The position numbers were made by a program, and so were the translations under genes. Shown piece by piece: positions 36,058 through 47,367 of a stretch of DNA of 64,000 bases; the first letter of the stretch is position 1; each line of letters starts with the position of its first letter. The DNA is from Nilaparvata lugens. Taxonomy: Eukaryota; Arthropoda; Insecta; Hemiptera; Delphacidae. Location: positions 58,255,441 through 58,319,440 of the forward strand of contig NC_052508.1 of assembly GCF_014356525.2 (NCBI RefSeq), given 5' to 3'. The notes beneath the pieces were generated by a model. It had not been told where the DNA came from and searched no databases. It saw only the letters and a program-made list of their open reading frames with translations.

Positions 36058-37529
36058 TGTGAATTTATTGTTGAATTCAAACAGAAATTGAATATCTTTT
36101 GATAAGTATATCATATTCTGTATCCTCATAATATTGCACATTGATTGATTGATTGATTATCATTTACCTGGTTCATTTTAATTCAATATTTAATAAGGAA
36201 CAGACAAAATATAAATCGTTACATTATAAATATTAGTGGAGACTATTCCAGAATTTGCCATGAAGCATGTGGAATACTCAATTCTCAAGGAATCACGATT
36301 GTTTCTCATGCATGTTCAGGAAAATGAACATTTTTAATTTGTAAATGGGTGCAGCTGCTCCGGAAAATTGCTTGCGGTTTCCCTTCATGATGCTCATGCA
36401 TCATTCAATATGATATCTCAAGGACTTTGAGAATCACGCTCATTTAGTCATAATAGTTTAATATAGTGCAATGTTCCATCTGTACATAGTTATATAGTGC
36501 AATGTGTTCATGGGCTGTTCTTTGTACGGATGATACAAGACAATTTTCTTGTACAACAAGAGTCAAAAAATTCTCCACAGTTAATTTTCAATTGGAAATT
36601 CAAACTCCGTGAACGTACCTTCAAAAATTTAGGATTGGACTCGTCAATGAGGGTATCATCTAACATCTCTTATGGCGACTGTTCCTCTGCACGAATATCT
36701 CTGTTGAAATTTTTAAGAATCTCATTAATTCTATAATAATCATATAAATATTGTTCCTTCATCTTCTAAAATCATCAGGTACATTCCTACATTCACAAAG
36801 TTGAAAAATTGAACAATGTATGAGAAAAACGATGTTTTCTGGAAGTAATTACAGTTTTTATTCAAGAATACTACTTCCATCCAAGTTCTAAACTCTTGAA
36901 ACCCCCCCTCAGTGTAAGTAGAACGACTTATAGCTCCAGTGGAAATTTGTTGGAGGAGAACAACGGAAAACTTTTCCTGTCAAGTGATTCTGCTCCTGAA
37001 AAACTTGAAAAGCTGTTCAATTTGCAATGCTACTGGATTTATTCATCAACTTCTTCTCGAGAATTGTTTAAATAAGCAATTGTAGTACGAGGAAAATGGG
37101 GAGTCAAATTTGATTGTCATAAAGTAGAAATGGAAAAACTAGGAGCTGCACGCAACGCGTATCGATCGTTTGGTCTTATGAATTATTAACTTCTTCAATA
37201 TTGTAAGGAGGTCAACGACTTCTCCTTGAACGCATTCTTATACTTTATAGACTAGGTGAAGGGTAGAGATTTATTCATGGCCTCTTACCCCAACCCTGAA
37301 GCTCCAAAGGCAAACTTAGACACAAAGTTTAAACTAGAATTAACCTCACATTGCAATTATTTGAGACCTATTATCATAGGGTCATTGACACAAGTGGCTA
37401 ATCTACATTGACCTCTACCATTTCTACTACATCGAAAAATCATATTAAAATGGAACCCATGAGTATATTATATTGAGGTTTAGAAACTCACCTTTACCCC
37501 CAAATTTACGCACTAATAAATTGAAGTAA
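36058..37529. other. Intron 2 interior, nothing recognised
   Basis: Contains a short (ATTG)n run near 36142. No gene or repeat pair was noticed apart from the repeat that begins at 37530. Confidence 0.4.
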
Positions 37530-37851
37530 ATTACAATAAATTTTAAAACTCACTAACCTAACGCTTTTTTAGGAACTAAGAGATCGAAACCCACGAACCC
37601 CTCACAGACCTTTCAGTTCCTTGAAGAACGAAACTCACTAACCTTACTAGAATATTTTAGGAACTTTTAGACCGCTTCTCATGGACTGCACTAGATCGAA
37701 CTTTTACCAAACCTAATAGCAAACTCAACCTCTGACTCCAATAAATAATCTACCCTGAAAAGTTACATGAATTTCTTATTGATTTGTACTAAACAAAGGT
37801 TTTTGTACATCAACATTTCTTTGTCAAATTGCACCAAATTTTTATTCACAT
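37530..37851 (+). repeat. 322-bp direct repeat, upstream copy
   Basis: Matches 45475-45796 base for base except one position (ctagaTcgaac here, ctagaAcgaac there). It begins attacaataaattttaaaa and ends tttttattcacat. Flanks differ immediately outside. It is not bounded by TG...CA at its left edge and shows no obvious flanking target duplication, so I do not call it an LTR. It could be a short 3' UTR piece of the LINE family, an independent short element, or the result of a duplication or assembly event. Confidence 0.95.
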
Positions 37852-39226
37852 TGTAACGAGTCAAATTCAGATGGGTAAATAAAAATCCCTACTTGAAAGA
37901 AATTTATAGGTCTAAGTGGAATAATAGGCTAATATCGCCAAATGCGATAACGTTTTTAAAGATTAGATAATATCAGGTATCAAGGCTAAATTTATAACGG
38001 CCGAATAGAAATGGAAATCATTTTACTACTTATATAATATTATATAAAGTATTGAAAATTTGAGGTTAGGCGTAAAATATCTATTGATCGGCGACCTAAT
38101 GATCGATTGAGTCGCATAACGTAGAATCTAGCCAGACACCTTGGCAGAAATTTATTGTAACTAAATGGTATGCAACTAGAGGAACCAAAAAATGCACATG
38201 GCTAATTGTTATAATGTGAGAAACAACCTATAATCTTTAGAAAATTATTTTGCATGTAAAAAATGTACTAAAAAACCCAGATAAAAATAATTTAATATAT
38301 TAAGGAAGTAGGAGGTTCATAGGCGCATGTATACTATAACAAATTTGCATGAACCAATCAAATGGTAGCAATTGATGGGCGGTAATAGTGAGCCGATTCA
38401 AATATATTTGTATATATTTCTATAAATGGTAAGAGTTTACGAATTATTGTTGTTCAGTTTATGTTTTGGATATGGCCCGAAGGCAGATAAATTATCAGAG
38501 GTGTAACATAAGTAATAATTTAATAGATTGGCACAAACTATTTGAGCCTTGAATGGCGTAGTAACAAATTATTTAAATTTTATGTAAATTTGCAAGTCGG
38601 GAATGAAAATTGTGAAAAAGAAAGAGAACTTGCCCACTTGCCTGCCAACCACTACCATGGAATGTCACCAAAATTTGTAGAGCACAATATCTTCTACTGT
38701 ACCTTTTTAATGACTTAAAGTTAAATCAAATTATTAATTTTTCATAAGACTTTGTGATGCTATAGTAAAGCAAAATTCATTTAAATATTTTTAATCCCTT
38801 GGAAGAGACGACTTCGGCCACCAACAATCCAGGACTACCAGGAGTTCAGATCGCCATCAGCAACTTACAGAAAATCCAGCACGTGAGTGAAAAATAGTTG
38901 AAATAATAATAGGGCGCTCTCAGTGCTTTGAATGAAATAAGAAATAAAAGCTAGCTCGTCGAAAAGGTTTTAAAAACTAAGAAATTAATAAAAATACTTT
39001 CACAAGTCTTAAAATGGTATAAGAAATATTTTATTGAATAGTAACGAGTCAATTTATATATCAAATGATACACCAATTAAAGGAATGTTAAGTTCTAAGC
39101 TAATAATACAAATGTTCACATGATCATTGATTTTATAATGTAATTTGTGATAATATAATGTAGCTCTGGTTCATTAGATAAATAATTGATCTATCTATTT
39201 CCATCAGGTGCCGAATCTTGCACCCT

Positions 39227-39229
<3 letters not shown>
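37852..39229. other. Intron 2 interior between repeat copies, nothing recognised
   Basis: AT-rich with no open frames of note. taacgagtcaa occurs at 37854 and again at 39043, too short to interpret. Confidence 0.4.

Positions 39230-39271
<42 letters not shown>
39230..39271. repeat. (TA)n microsatellite
   Basis: About 21 TA units without interruption. Confidence 0.95.
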
Positions 39272-39275
<4 letters not shown>

Positions 39276-39699
39276 AACTGTAGAAATTAATATATATTTA
39301 ATTATTGATTTGTCAATTTATCATGCTCTGATTTGGAAAGTTAATATATATACAAAGTAGGATTATCCAAATCGACAAGCAACAACAAGTTGATGTCAAG
39401 CTACATGCAGATAAATGCATAAGATCAATGAAGTGAAAGCACATGGTAAAGTTTCGTGCTATAGAACTAGAAAATTGTATTGATCTGTGATATTTTTATT
39501 TGATTCGTTTCTTGTTTCATCGTATATTTTTGTTGCTCTATATATTTTTTCTTTGATCTAATTTTGAGATTATTTGTTTAATATATGTATCAAATTTTTC
39601 ATGGTGTACCATTCATTTTATTCCTCAATACCATAGGATATAAATTATATTTATGTATATATATTTTTTATAAATTATCAGTATTATATTATTGCGAAA

Positions 39700-40046
39700 G
39701 CTCCTGTCTGAGCCTATTAAGATTTTTAGTGAGATTGTACCCTGGAAAACCACGACCAGATTTTATAGTTATTAAGCTAACTCTCATGCTAGTTCGACTC
39801 TGCAGCTACCGGACCAGGAAGATGATCTTCGACGCTAAGAGGAAGCTGAAGGGTTCCGGCGTCACCATTCGCGAGGATCTGACCGCGGAGCGCCTCAAGA
39901 TCCTCAACGCTGCGGCCGACCGTCATGGGCATAGGAATGTTTGGTCATCGGACGGGAGGATCAAGATCTCTATCGGCGAGGGAGGATCCAAGAGGGTCCA
40001 CACAGTCGAGAGGATGACCGACCTTCAAAAAATAAAGGTAAATTAA
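39700..40046 (+). pseudogene. Fragment of non-LTR retrotransposon ORF1 (FP-like C-terminal domain)
   Basis: The in-frame GC-rich stretch from about 39800 to the stop at 40044-40046 reads SYRTRKMIFDAKRKLKGSG, then EDLTAERLKILNAAADRHG, RNVWSSDGRIKI and VHTVERMTDLQKIK. This pattern (K-x-L-K-G-x-x-I-x-E-D-L-T ... N-V-W-x-x-D-G-R-I) is the C-terminal domain, related to baculovirus FP25-type proteins, found in ORF1 RNA-binding proteins of many insect LINEs. Upstream residues (39700-39800, PGKPRP...) look decayed. The base composition is much more GC-rich than the LINE at 42.4-45.3 kb, so it probably comes from a different family. The edges resemble splice sites: tctgcag before 39806 and AAAG|GTAAAT at 40038. 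The simplest reading is a truncated LINE relic. Confidence 0.65.
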
Positions 40047-40894
40047 ATCATTTCAGGATTCGATTACTAAGGTGCCCTTCACTACAAAAATAGGAAATTT
40101 GTATTAAACATTTCACAATAGATATACCTTGGCATTTTTCATGAGCTGGCTTTCTGTTCTATAAATGAATCTTTCCACTGCTATTTATGATTATGTATGA
40201 GACAATTATTTCAAACTAAGGAGATCCACATTTGTTAATACTGATTAATAATTTATCTTGATATTAATTCCCAAAACTACGTTCAATGCATCAACTACTA
40301 TACTCCAGAGGGTACTTAGAGAATCATTATCTCTATTCTTACTAATAATTATTACATCTCTTACCAAAATTATTTCCATAATTAATAATTTTCGAAATGC
40401 TGAATTTCAAATAAATTGGATGATTAACATACGTTATAGATATGGATGTAATCTATAGGTAAAGATAGAAATCTCTTCTATATTAGGTGTACATAATGAT
40501 ATCTCCTACTGTTGCCACAGCTCGAGCAATAGAAGCAAATGTGTGAAGAATTATTGATAGAACGGAGGGGTGGGTAGTCTGTTCATATGCTTATATAGGG
40601 GCTGTGTTTCATTTAATGTTATCTTAGACATTCATCACTAAAATATTACAGTTCTCAATTTACTACTTTTATTGTTATTGCAACTCCCAATAGTTAATTT
40701 ATACTTCTAATACTATATAATATTTTTCACACTTCACCGTTCAATCCTATTTAAAACTCATCTAAAATAATCTAGCACTTTCTCCATCGTCTCCTCTACT
40801 TCTTATTTTTCTTTCTAATTTCTCTTCTTGATCTTATATTTGTAATGATTACTTGAATATTGTTGTTTGCGATGATGATTATTATTCTTTTCTA
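40047..40894. other. Intron 2 interior, pyrimidine-rising sequence
   Basis: AT-rich, becoming T/C-rich towards the CTT tract. Nothing is recognised. Confidence 0.4.
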
Positions 40895-41044
40895 TTCTTC
40901 TTCTTCTTCTTCGTCTTCTTCTTCTTCTTCGTCTTCTTCTTCTTCTTCTTCTTCTTCTTCTTCTTCTTCTTCTTCTTCTTCTTCTTCTTTCTTCTTCTTC
41001 TTCTCTTTCTTTTTCTTTTCTTCTTCTTTTCTTCTTCTTCTTCT
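40895..41044. repeat. (CTT)n polypyrimidine tract, ~150 bp
   Basis: Nearly uninterrupted TTC/CTT units with a few TCG and TTTC interruptions. It gives long Phe/Ser and Glu/Lys shadow frames on both strands, none of them real. Homopurine-homopyrimidine mirror tracts of this length can form triplex DNA. Confidence 0.97.
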
Positions 41045-41878
41045 CTCCTTGATTAATTCAAGATCACAATACGATGTTCTATTTCTTATTCTATAGTTCA
41101 GTTTCATAAGTTCTTCTCAATTTGTGCACATTCCTTCTTTATCTTCTTTTCTTCCCCATTGTTATCATTATTTTCCCTGTGATTTTTTCACTAGCTATCC
41201 AGCATGTTCAAATGTTTATTTCTCTTTCTATATCTATTTATCTTCCTACCTTTTCTCTTTCTATCTGATTACCTTCTACTAGTATCCATATATTATATTA
41301 TAATATCCATATATTTATCCATATAATATTCGATTCTTTCCCACATTGAATCATACTATTCCTCTTCAATTTTATGGGGATATTATTCATTATCAGTTCG
41401 TGCCTCGGAGGAAGACTGTTCCAACTCAAAAAAGTCGTTTATTCAGGAGAGCAGTTTTAAAATTTTCATAGGTATTCAAACTTGATTTTCTGCTCTTAGA
41501 TTTTCTGCTCAATTTCTCTGATTCCAACTGTTTTAGTTCACTTATTACTTCTTAAAAGTGGCCTGTATTTATGTTTTCATTCATAATATGGCTTAGTCTT
41601 CCTGTAAATGATTGCATTGGTGTTCAAAATAGGAATACTGAACATTCTGTGATATATTATAGAATAATTGGAACGAGTTTTGACTTGGAACAGTCTTCCA
41701 CCGAATAAAGTGCATAGAAACCAACTAAAATACACAAGATCAAAATTGACAATTTTCGAGTTGGAGCAGTCTTCCTCCCAAGGTGCGAGTTGTATTATGT
41801 ATCTTTTCTCAATTGATAACTTTCTTCAAAGATTTTTCGTTTTTCTGCTGGCTTTTTCTTCTCTTTTTCAGTTTTTAC
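41045..41878. other. T/C-rich sequence upstream of the LINE
   Basis: No motif recognised. The 5' boundary of the LINE probably lies within or just after this stretch, but cannot be placed. Confidence 0.35.
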
Positions 41879-42115
41879 TGGATCCCATTTCGCTCTATCT
41901 CCACCATGAACACGATCTTCCACTACTGGATTCCATCTCTCTCTATCTCCACTTGGACTCGATTTTCCACCACTGGATTCCATCTCTCTCTGTCTCCACT
42001 TGGACTCGATCTTCCACTACTGGATTCCTTCTCGCTTACCTCCACTTGGACCCGATTCTTCCACTACTGGATACCTACTCGCTCTATCTCCACTTGGACC
42101 AGATCTCCCACTACC
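41879..42115 (+). repeat. Five-copy 47/48-bp tandem array upstream of the LINE ORF
   Basis: tggat(t/c)cc marks unit starts at 41879, 41927, 41974 and 42021, with tggatacc at 42068; a fifth unit ends near 42115. Each unit continues with ctctatctccacttgga-like and cgat-cttccactac-like words. The unit length is not a multiple of three, so the long frames over it (41668-42150, 41783-42217) are unlikely to be proteins. Its place ~260 bp ahead of the endonuclease-RT frame suits a LINE 5' UTR/promoter array. Confidence 0.85.
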
Positions 42116-42372
42116 AGCTCTTCCTCAATCTTCGTCTTATTCACCATTAGGATTATTCATCACCGGAACTCCACACATCTACATCTTATTGTGTTTAGTG
42201 AATTTTGTTTGAACTAGTGCTTTAAATAGTGAAGGGAGCCGAACTGTCAAGGCATGCTGAATGCACTCGAATCAAGAGACTTTTTCATTTAGGTTAAGTT
42301 TTATCAGTTTCATCCCCATTTTCCCCGTCATGTGTTGTTCTGAGGTCGGTTCACGATTGGTCTGCTGCTTCC

Positions 42373-42966
42373 ATGATGCCTCTCACTGACACGTCAGCTC
42401 GCTCGCCCTCAAGTAGGTATGATTATTTCAATAATAGTAATAATGACGCAGGTATGTTTCTAGCAAATAAGCTCCACTCTTTCAAAAAACTTTTCAAGGC
42501 TGCTCACCTTAACGTACAATCCCTCAGTTGCCACATTGATGAACTCAGAGCAATCTTCCGTTTTCAGGACTTCAATATAATCGGAATTTCCGAATCATTT
42601 TTGAAGCCTAGTATTTCATCAAATTTTGTTGCATTGCCTGGATATAATCTTTTCCGGAATGATAGATTAAATAAAGCTTGTGGGGGTGTAGCAATTTATG
42701 TGAAAGAAGGTATCAAAACAAAAGTTTTAATCACATCTAAACAAGAGTATTGTTCCAGACCAGAGTTTATGCTACTTGAATTATCCTTATCTAGTACTGA
42801 TAAATTACTCGTTGGTATCTGTTATCGCCCACCAAAAATAGGTCATTTCACAGATTTCGAAAGTGCCTTGCTTTCTCTTATGCCTTGTTATAACCGTATA
42901 CTAGTTATGGGGGATATGAACACCGACTTGAACATGACAATCGTAACTTTGACTACTTTCAACTGA
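42373..42966 (+). pseudogene. LINE ORF2, endonuclease portion (before frameshift)
   Basis: 197 codons from ATG 42373. From residue ~43 it shows the AP-endonuclease (EEP) order: AHLNVQSL, then GISESFLKP with the catalytic Glu, a GGVAIYVKEG strand, CYRPP, and GDMNTD with the Asp-x-Asn motif. The frame ends at TGA 42964-42966. Shifting by one base near 42930-42934 restores a coding sequence that continues into the RT frame, so the break is a single small indel. The enzyme would nick target DNA to prime reverse transcription; this copy is presumably dead unless the shift is a sequencing error. Confidence 0.85.
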
Positions 42967-42989
42967 CTACAATTTTCCAATGCCTAAAC

Positions 42990-45341
42990 ATGACTATTTT
43001 ACCTCTCGATCCAACTCATCATACTAATGAATCAGACACACTCATTGACCTTCTCATTGTTAGTGATCCCAATGAGGTTGTTCAAGCAGGCCAAATCTCA
43101 GTCCCAGCTATTTCTAGACATGATTTGATCTACTGTGTACTTTCCCATAAGATACCCAAGCCAGAACAGAAAAATATCACTTATAGAGACTTCAAAAACT
43201 TTGATGAAGCCGCCTTCCTGACTGATGTGGCTCAGACTCCATGGCATCAAATTGAAGCATTACCCTCAGTTGATGACATGGTCAAGACTTTCGAGAATTG
43301 GACTTTGACTTTGTATGACAAACATGCACCTTATGTGACAAGGAGGATTAATAGAAAACGACGAGTACCGTGGATGACTGAAGACATACTTAAGATGATG
43401 GGACGTAGAGACAAAGCACATAGAAAATTTAAAAAGACATTTGACTTGGACAGTTTGATAGAGTATAGGAGCCTTAGAAATAGGGTTAAACAGGAATTAC
43501 GGAACTCAAAGATTAGGTACTTGAATTCGTTTATGACAAACAATAGACAAGACTCTAAATCACTTTGGCAGGGAATAAAAGAATTCGGGCTTGGCAAAGA
43601 GAAATCGAATCCACAAATTGACTTACCATTGAATAATATAAATGACCATTTCGTTTCACACTCTAACCAACGCGACGAAGTTGTCATTGCTAATCACATT
43701 GATGATCTTGAAGAGCAGGTTACAAACTTAGATTTACCAATCACTGATCAATTTCATTTCCATCCAATCTCAGAAGAAGACACTTTCAGAGCAATTCAAC
43801 GTATTCATAGTAATGCTATGGGTGTAGACAAAATTCCTATTAAATTTATCAAGAAGATGTTATTTGCTGTTTTACCAACCATTACATACATTTTCAACAA
43901 GTCACTTGAAGAAGGCATTTTCCCTGAAAACTGGAAGTTTGCTCTGGTTCGCCCTCTAAATAAAGTTCCATCACCCAATAAAGTTGAGGATTTTAGACCA
44001 ATCAGTATTTTACCTGCATTGTCCAAAGTGCTAGAAAGACTCATTCATGCTCAAGTTGTAAAATTTCTAGACAACAATAGTAAGCTTCATAACTTTCAAT
44101 CAGGCTTTAGAAAATTCCATTCAACTGAGACAGCTCTGCTTCGTGTCACTGATGATATAAGGTTAGCTATGGACCAAAGAAAATGCACCATCCTCACCCT
44201 ATTTGATTTTTCTAAAGCATTCGATACTGTTGATCATACAGTCCTTCTGAATAAGTTGGCTATTCTTGGTTTCAGTCACAACTCGTTAGTTTGGTTTAAA
44301 TCCTATCTATTAGGTAGGAAACAATGTGTATCTGTCGGTGACAAAAAGTCAACTTGGAAAAACGTTATGCATGGAGTACCACAAGGTTCAATTTTAGGCC
44401 CTCTCCTCTTCACTTTGTATGCTAATGACCTTTCTTCCATTATCAAATTCTCCAGTTTCCATACTTATGCAGACGACCTTCAAATCTATTTAAGCTGTCC
44501 CATAACAAAAATTAATGAAACAGTTGGAATAATGAATCAGGATATCAATTCGATAGTGGAATGGACAAAGAAAAATGGCCTTAAGCTTAATCCCATCAAA
44601 ACACAACCCATTATAATTGGATATTCTCGTCTTATAAACAATATTGACCTTGAATCGATTCACAAAATTAGTGTAGACGGTAATGACATTCCTTACTGTA
44701 GCTCAGTTAAAAATTTAGGCATTATTATGAATAATACTCTTGACTGGTCAGAACAAGTGAACAAAACTTGTAAAAAGGTATTCTCAGCCATGCATGCATT
44801 GAAGAAAATGCACGATATCCTCCCTAGAAACATTAAATTATTATTGGTTCAATCTCTCATCTTCCCACATTTAATGTATTGTAATTCTGTTCTTAACGAT
44901 ATGCAAGTCACTCTGAATGATAAACTACAGCGTTGCCAAAATTATTGTCTACGTTTCGTCTACTCTCTCCAACGCCATGATCATATCACCCCAGCCCACA
45001 TTGCTAGTTCAACATTAAAGCTTCCCGATCAGAGGCTTTTTCGAATAGTCAAGCTTGTTAGAGATATCTTGATATACGGTAATCCGAACTATTTTAAAGA
45101 TGATTTCAAATTTGTCTCTGAAGGTAGGAGGATAGATGCTTCACATACTAGAACCGGAGAAAGTACTTTAAGGATACCCAATCATCGAACTACTATTTTC
45201 ACAAAATCCTTCTTAGTCAGTGCCTGTCGTGCATGGAATGCACTTCCTGTTTCTATCAGGTCCATCGAGAGCCGAGCGAGCTTCATCCTAACTTTAAAAA
45301 AACATCTTTTGGAACAAATGACTGAAACTGTCCGGCCCTAG
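42990..45341 (+). pseudogene. LINE ORF2, end of endonuclease plus reverse transcriptase
   Basis: 783 codons open to a stop at 45339-45341, in a different frame from the upstream part. It begins with the end of the endonuclease (LIDLLIVSD, then SRHDLI carrying the His-containing motif). The RT domain spans about residues 285-560: KVEDFRPISILP, FQSGFRKFHSTETAL, FDFSKAFDTVDH (catalytic Asp near 406), HGVPQGSILGP (~461-471) and the YADD box at 493-496. After that comes a thumb/C-terminal region with CRAWNALP near the end, as in CR1/Jockey-type elements. All RT catalytic motifs are intact. The codon use is AT-rich, unlike the Fbxl16 exons. Confidence 0.9.
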
Positions 45342-45474
45342 AACGATCACATGACATCCATCCCCCACCCATCCCACAAATACAACCTTTAAACCATGTT
45401 ATAGAACGAATTGTATATATATATATATTATATAAACTCATGTTATTTCAATTATCCACTGCATAATGCTGTAT

Positions 45475-45796
45475 ATTACAATAAATTTTAAAACTCACTA
45501 ACCTAACGCTTTTTTAGGAACTAAGAGATCGAAACCCACGAACCCCTCACAGACCTTTCAGTTCCTTGAAGAACGAAACTCACTAACCTTACTAGAATAT
45601 TTTAGGAACTTTTAGACCGCTTCTCATGGACTGCACTAGAACGAACTTTTACCAAACCTAATAGCAAACTCAACCTCTGACTCCAATAAATAATCTACCC
45701 TGAAAAGTTACATGAATTTCTTATTGATTTGTACTAAACAAAGGTTTTTGTACATCAACATTTCTTTGTCAAATTGCACCAAATTTTTATTCACAT
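45475..45796 (+). repeat. 322-bp direct repeat, downstream copy
   Basis: Near-identical partner of 37530-37851 (one substitution seen). It starts 133 bp after the LINE stop codon. Confidence 0.95.
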
Positions 45797-45957
45797 GCAA
45801 TACTGTACTTGGATGCACTGAAAATCATACAGCTTTTTTCAATGTATAAATTTATGCATTGTTTGTTGCACTAACAAGATTGAAATGTTTTATTACTGTG
45901 TAGGTGTCCCCACCAGAACCTTTTTTTCTAAATTTATTCTTTAGTATAGGATATTAT
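45797..45957. other. Possible remainder of LINE 3' region
   Basis: AT-rich sequence with no frame. It may be the end of the LINE 3' UTR or intron; no tail marks the boundary. Confidence 0.3.
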
Positions 45958-46342
45958 GGGCCGGTTTCCGAGCTTGGGATTTAGCCAAGTCCAAGACTTT
46001 AAACAGCTGGAGTCAGAAAATTGGTTTTCGAAAACGGGGCGTAGTCGCAGTCAATGTCATAGTCTCGTTTGAATTAAACTTCGAGAAACTAGAAAATTGA
46101 ACACAAAATAGAATAAAGAGGAAATATTGAAAAGTTTCAGCTATTTTGAATTATTTAGTAATGTCTAATTTCGTCAAGGAAAAACGTTTCCAATTATAGA
46201 AATGAGTAAATAAAAACTACGACTACTGTTATAAAAGCTGCGACTACGCCCCGTTTTGGAAAGCCAACTTTCTGACTCCAGCTGTTTAAAGTCTAGGACC
46301 TTATCTTTATCTAGGCTAAATCCCGAGCTCGGAAACCGGCCC
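45958..46342. mobile_element. 385-bp MITE, PIF/Harbinger-like termini
   Basis: gggccggtttccgagct at 45958 is matched by agctcggaaaccggccc ending at 46342, and pairing extends ~100 bp on each side (gggatttagcc, gactttaaacagctggagtc, then aaaacggggcgtagtcgcag), interrupted by a small indel. Immediately outside lie TAT on the left and TAA on the right, close to the 3-bp TWA target of Harbinger elements, whose ends are also GGG/GGC-rich. No transposase inside. Confidence 0.85.
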
Positions 46343-47302
46343 TAAAAATCTTTAACTGGAATTCTCGATGATATTCAGATATCCCGAATTCTCATACATG
46401 GATTGTGACTATAGATTCTCTTCAAAGAGGTATTTTCCTCACAATCAACAAAAAATATTACATATTAAAAATCACAACTGAGCTTGTTTTTGCAAAGTCT
46501 CGTTCTGCTCGGTTGAAAGAACCTAGAATATTCCTCAAGGGTGCTGTGAAAGAGGGCAGGAAATAAGATGGGATGAATGGCGGAAAGCTATTGGGAATTC
46601 TCCTACTTCGCAGTCATTCTCTATACCCAAGGCGACTTGCTTTCAACCCTGTTTTTTTGTTTTCTTCTAGCCTTTCCTCTGATTTACTCTTTTATAATAT
46701 TACGATCTCTCTCTCCTGTAGCTTTTTCTCCAATCTCTGAATTCCTATAGAGTATAGATTTTAAACAAAATCTTTTTCTCAATTTTTTCTTTGAAAAAAT
46801 GCTAATAAGATTCGAAGATTTAAAATTTGTTAATTTACTTTCTAGTTTCCCATGAAATGTCCACAGTGATGTGATAAACGATGAAGGTGAAGATTTTGTG
46901 GTTTTGTAGACGTCTGAGTCGTTTCCATGAACGTCAGGGAACTCCTGTTCATTAGTTTTCGATGAATAATTGGTTAACAAGAACTCAGCAGACTGCATGA
47001 ATTCTGCGTATTGATCATAGGTGGACGCTGACGCATAATTCGAGTAACTCGAGTCAATAAATACAAACTCAGTATTTTTATTTCATATATTTTCTTCGAT
47101 TTTGTCGTTATGAGTATAAAGCGTTGAAGACTCAGTCACTTCATTCATAGAATTGTATGTTCTTTCAGTTCTCAATTATCATAAAAATCAAGATACTGAA
47201 AGATAGGAATGGTTGATCACTGCTTCATTCAAGGAATGATTTTGAAATATGATGATTCTTGAATCAATGTTTGCTGTTTCGATTTCTATAGATGCGATCA
47301 AG
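46343..47302. other. Intron 2 interior, nothing recognised
   Basis: The minus-strand frame 46684-46998 has no known motif. Confidence 0.4.
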
Positions 47303-47367
47303 GTACCTAGAATACCTATTCTAGAATTCCTATGTTTGTAGGTATTCTACATGGGTATTCTAGGTAC
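47303..47367. repeat. 65-bp imperfect hairpin
   Basis: gtacctagaatacc (47303-47316) is the exact reverse complement of ggtattctaggtac (47354-47367), with further partial pairing inside (tattctaga / taggtattcta). No evidence that it is an RNA gene; the short arms and context do not look like a miRNA precursor. Confidence 0.6.

Larger units (their letters stand above)
41879..45474 (+). mobile_element. CR1/Jockey-group LINE (non-LTR retrotransposon)
   Basis: One element on the plus strand of intron 2: tandem-repeat leader, then an apurinic-endonuclease domain, then a reverse transcriptase and a C-terminal region. The 3' UTR is followed by (TA)n at ~45411-45430. It lacks a detectable ORF1 of its own. 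The 322-bp repeat at 45475-45796 follows without a visible break and may belong to its 3' UTR, which would extend the element towards ~45900. One frameshift separates the two halves of the main frame. Borders and target duplication are not resolved. Confidence 0.85.

Noticed and set aside
40853..41107. Poly-Phe, poly-Ser and poly-Glu frames
   Set aside because: Direct consequence of the CTT microsatellite in three frames.
41668..42217. Two long plus-strand frames (160 and 144 codons) over the 47-bp array
   Set aside because: Both arise because a stop-free pyrimidine-rich unit is repeated. The unit length is not a multiple of three, and no domain is present.
37530..45796. LTR retrotransposon with 322-bp LTRs
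   Set aside because: The left edge lacks TG, flanking target duplication is absent, no primer-binding site is visible, and the interior has no gag-pol; only LINE sequence is found.
47303..47367. miRNA precursor
   Set aside because: Stem is too short, with a poorly paired centre and no supporting context; a plain small hairpin is more likely.
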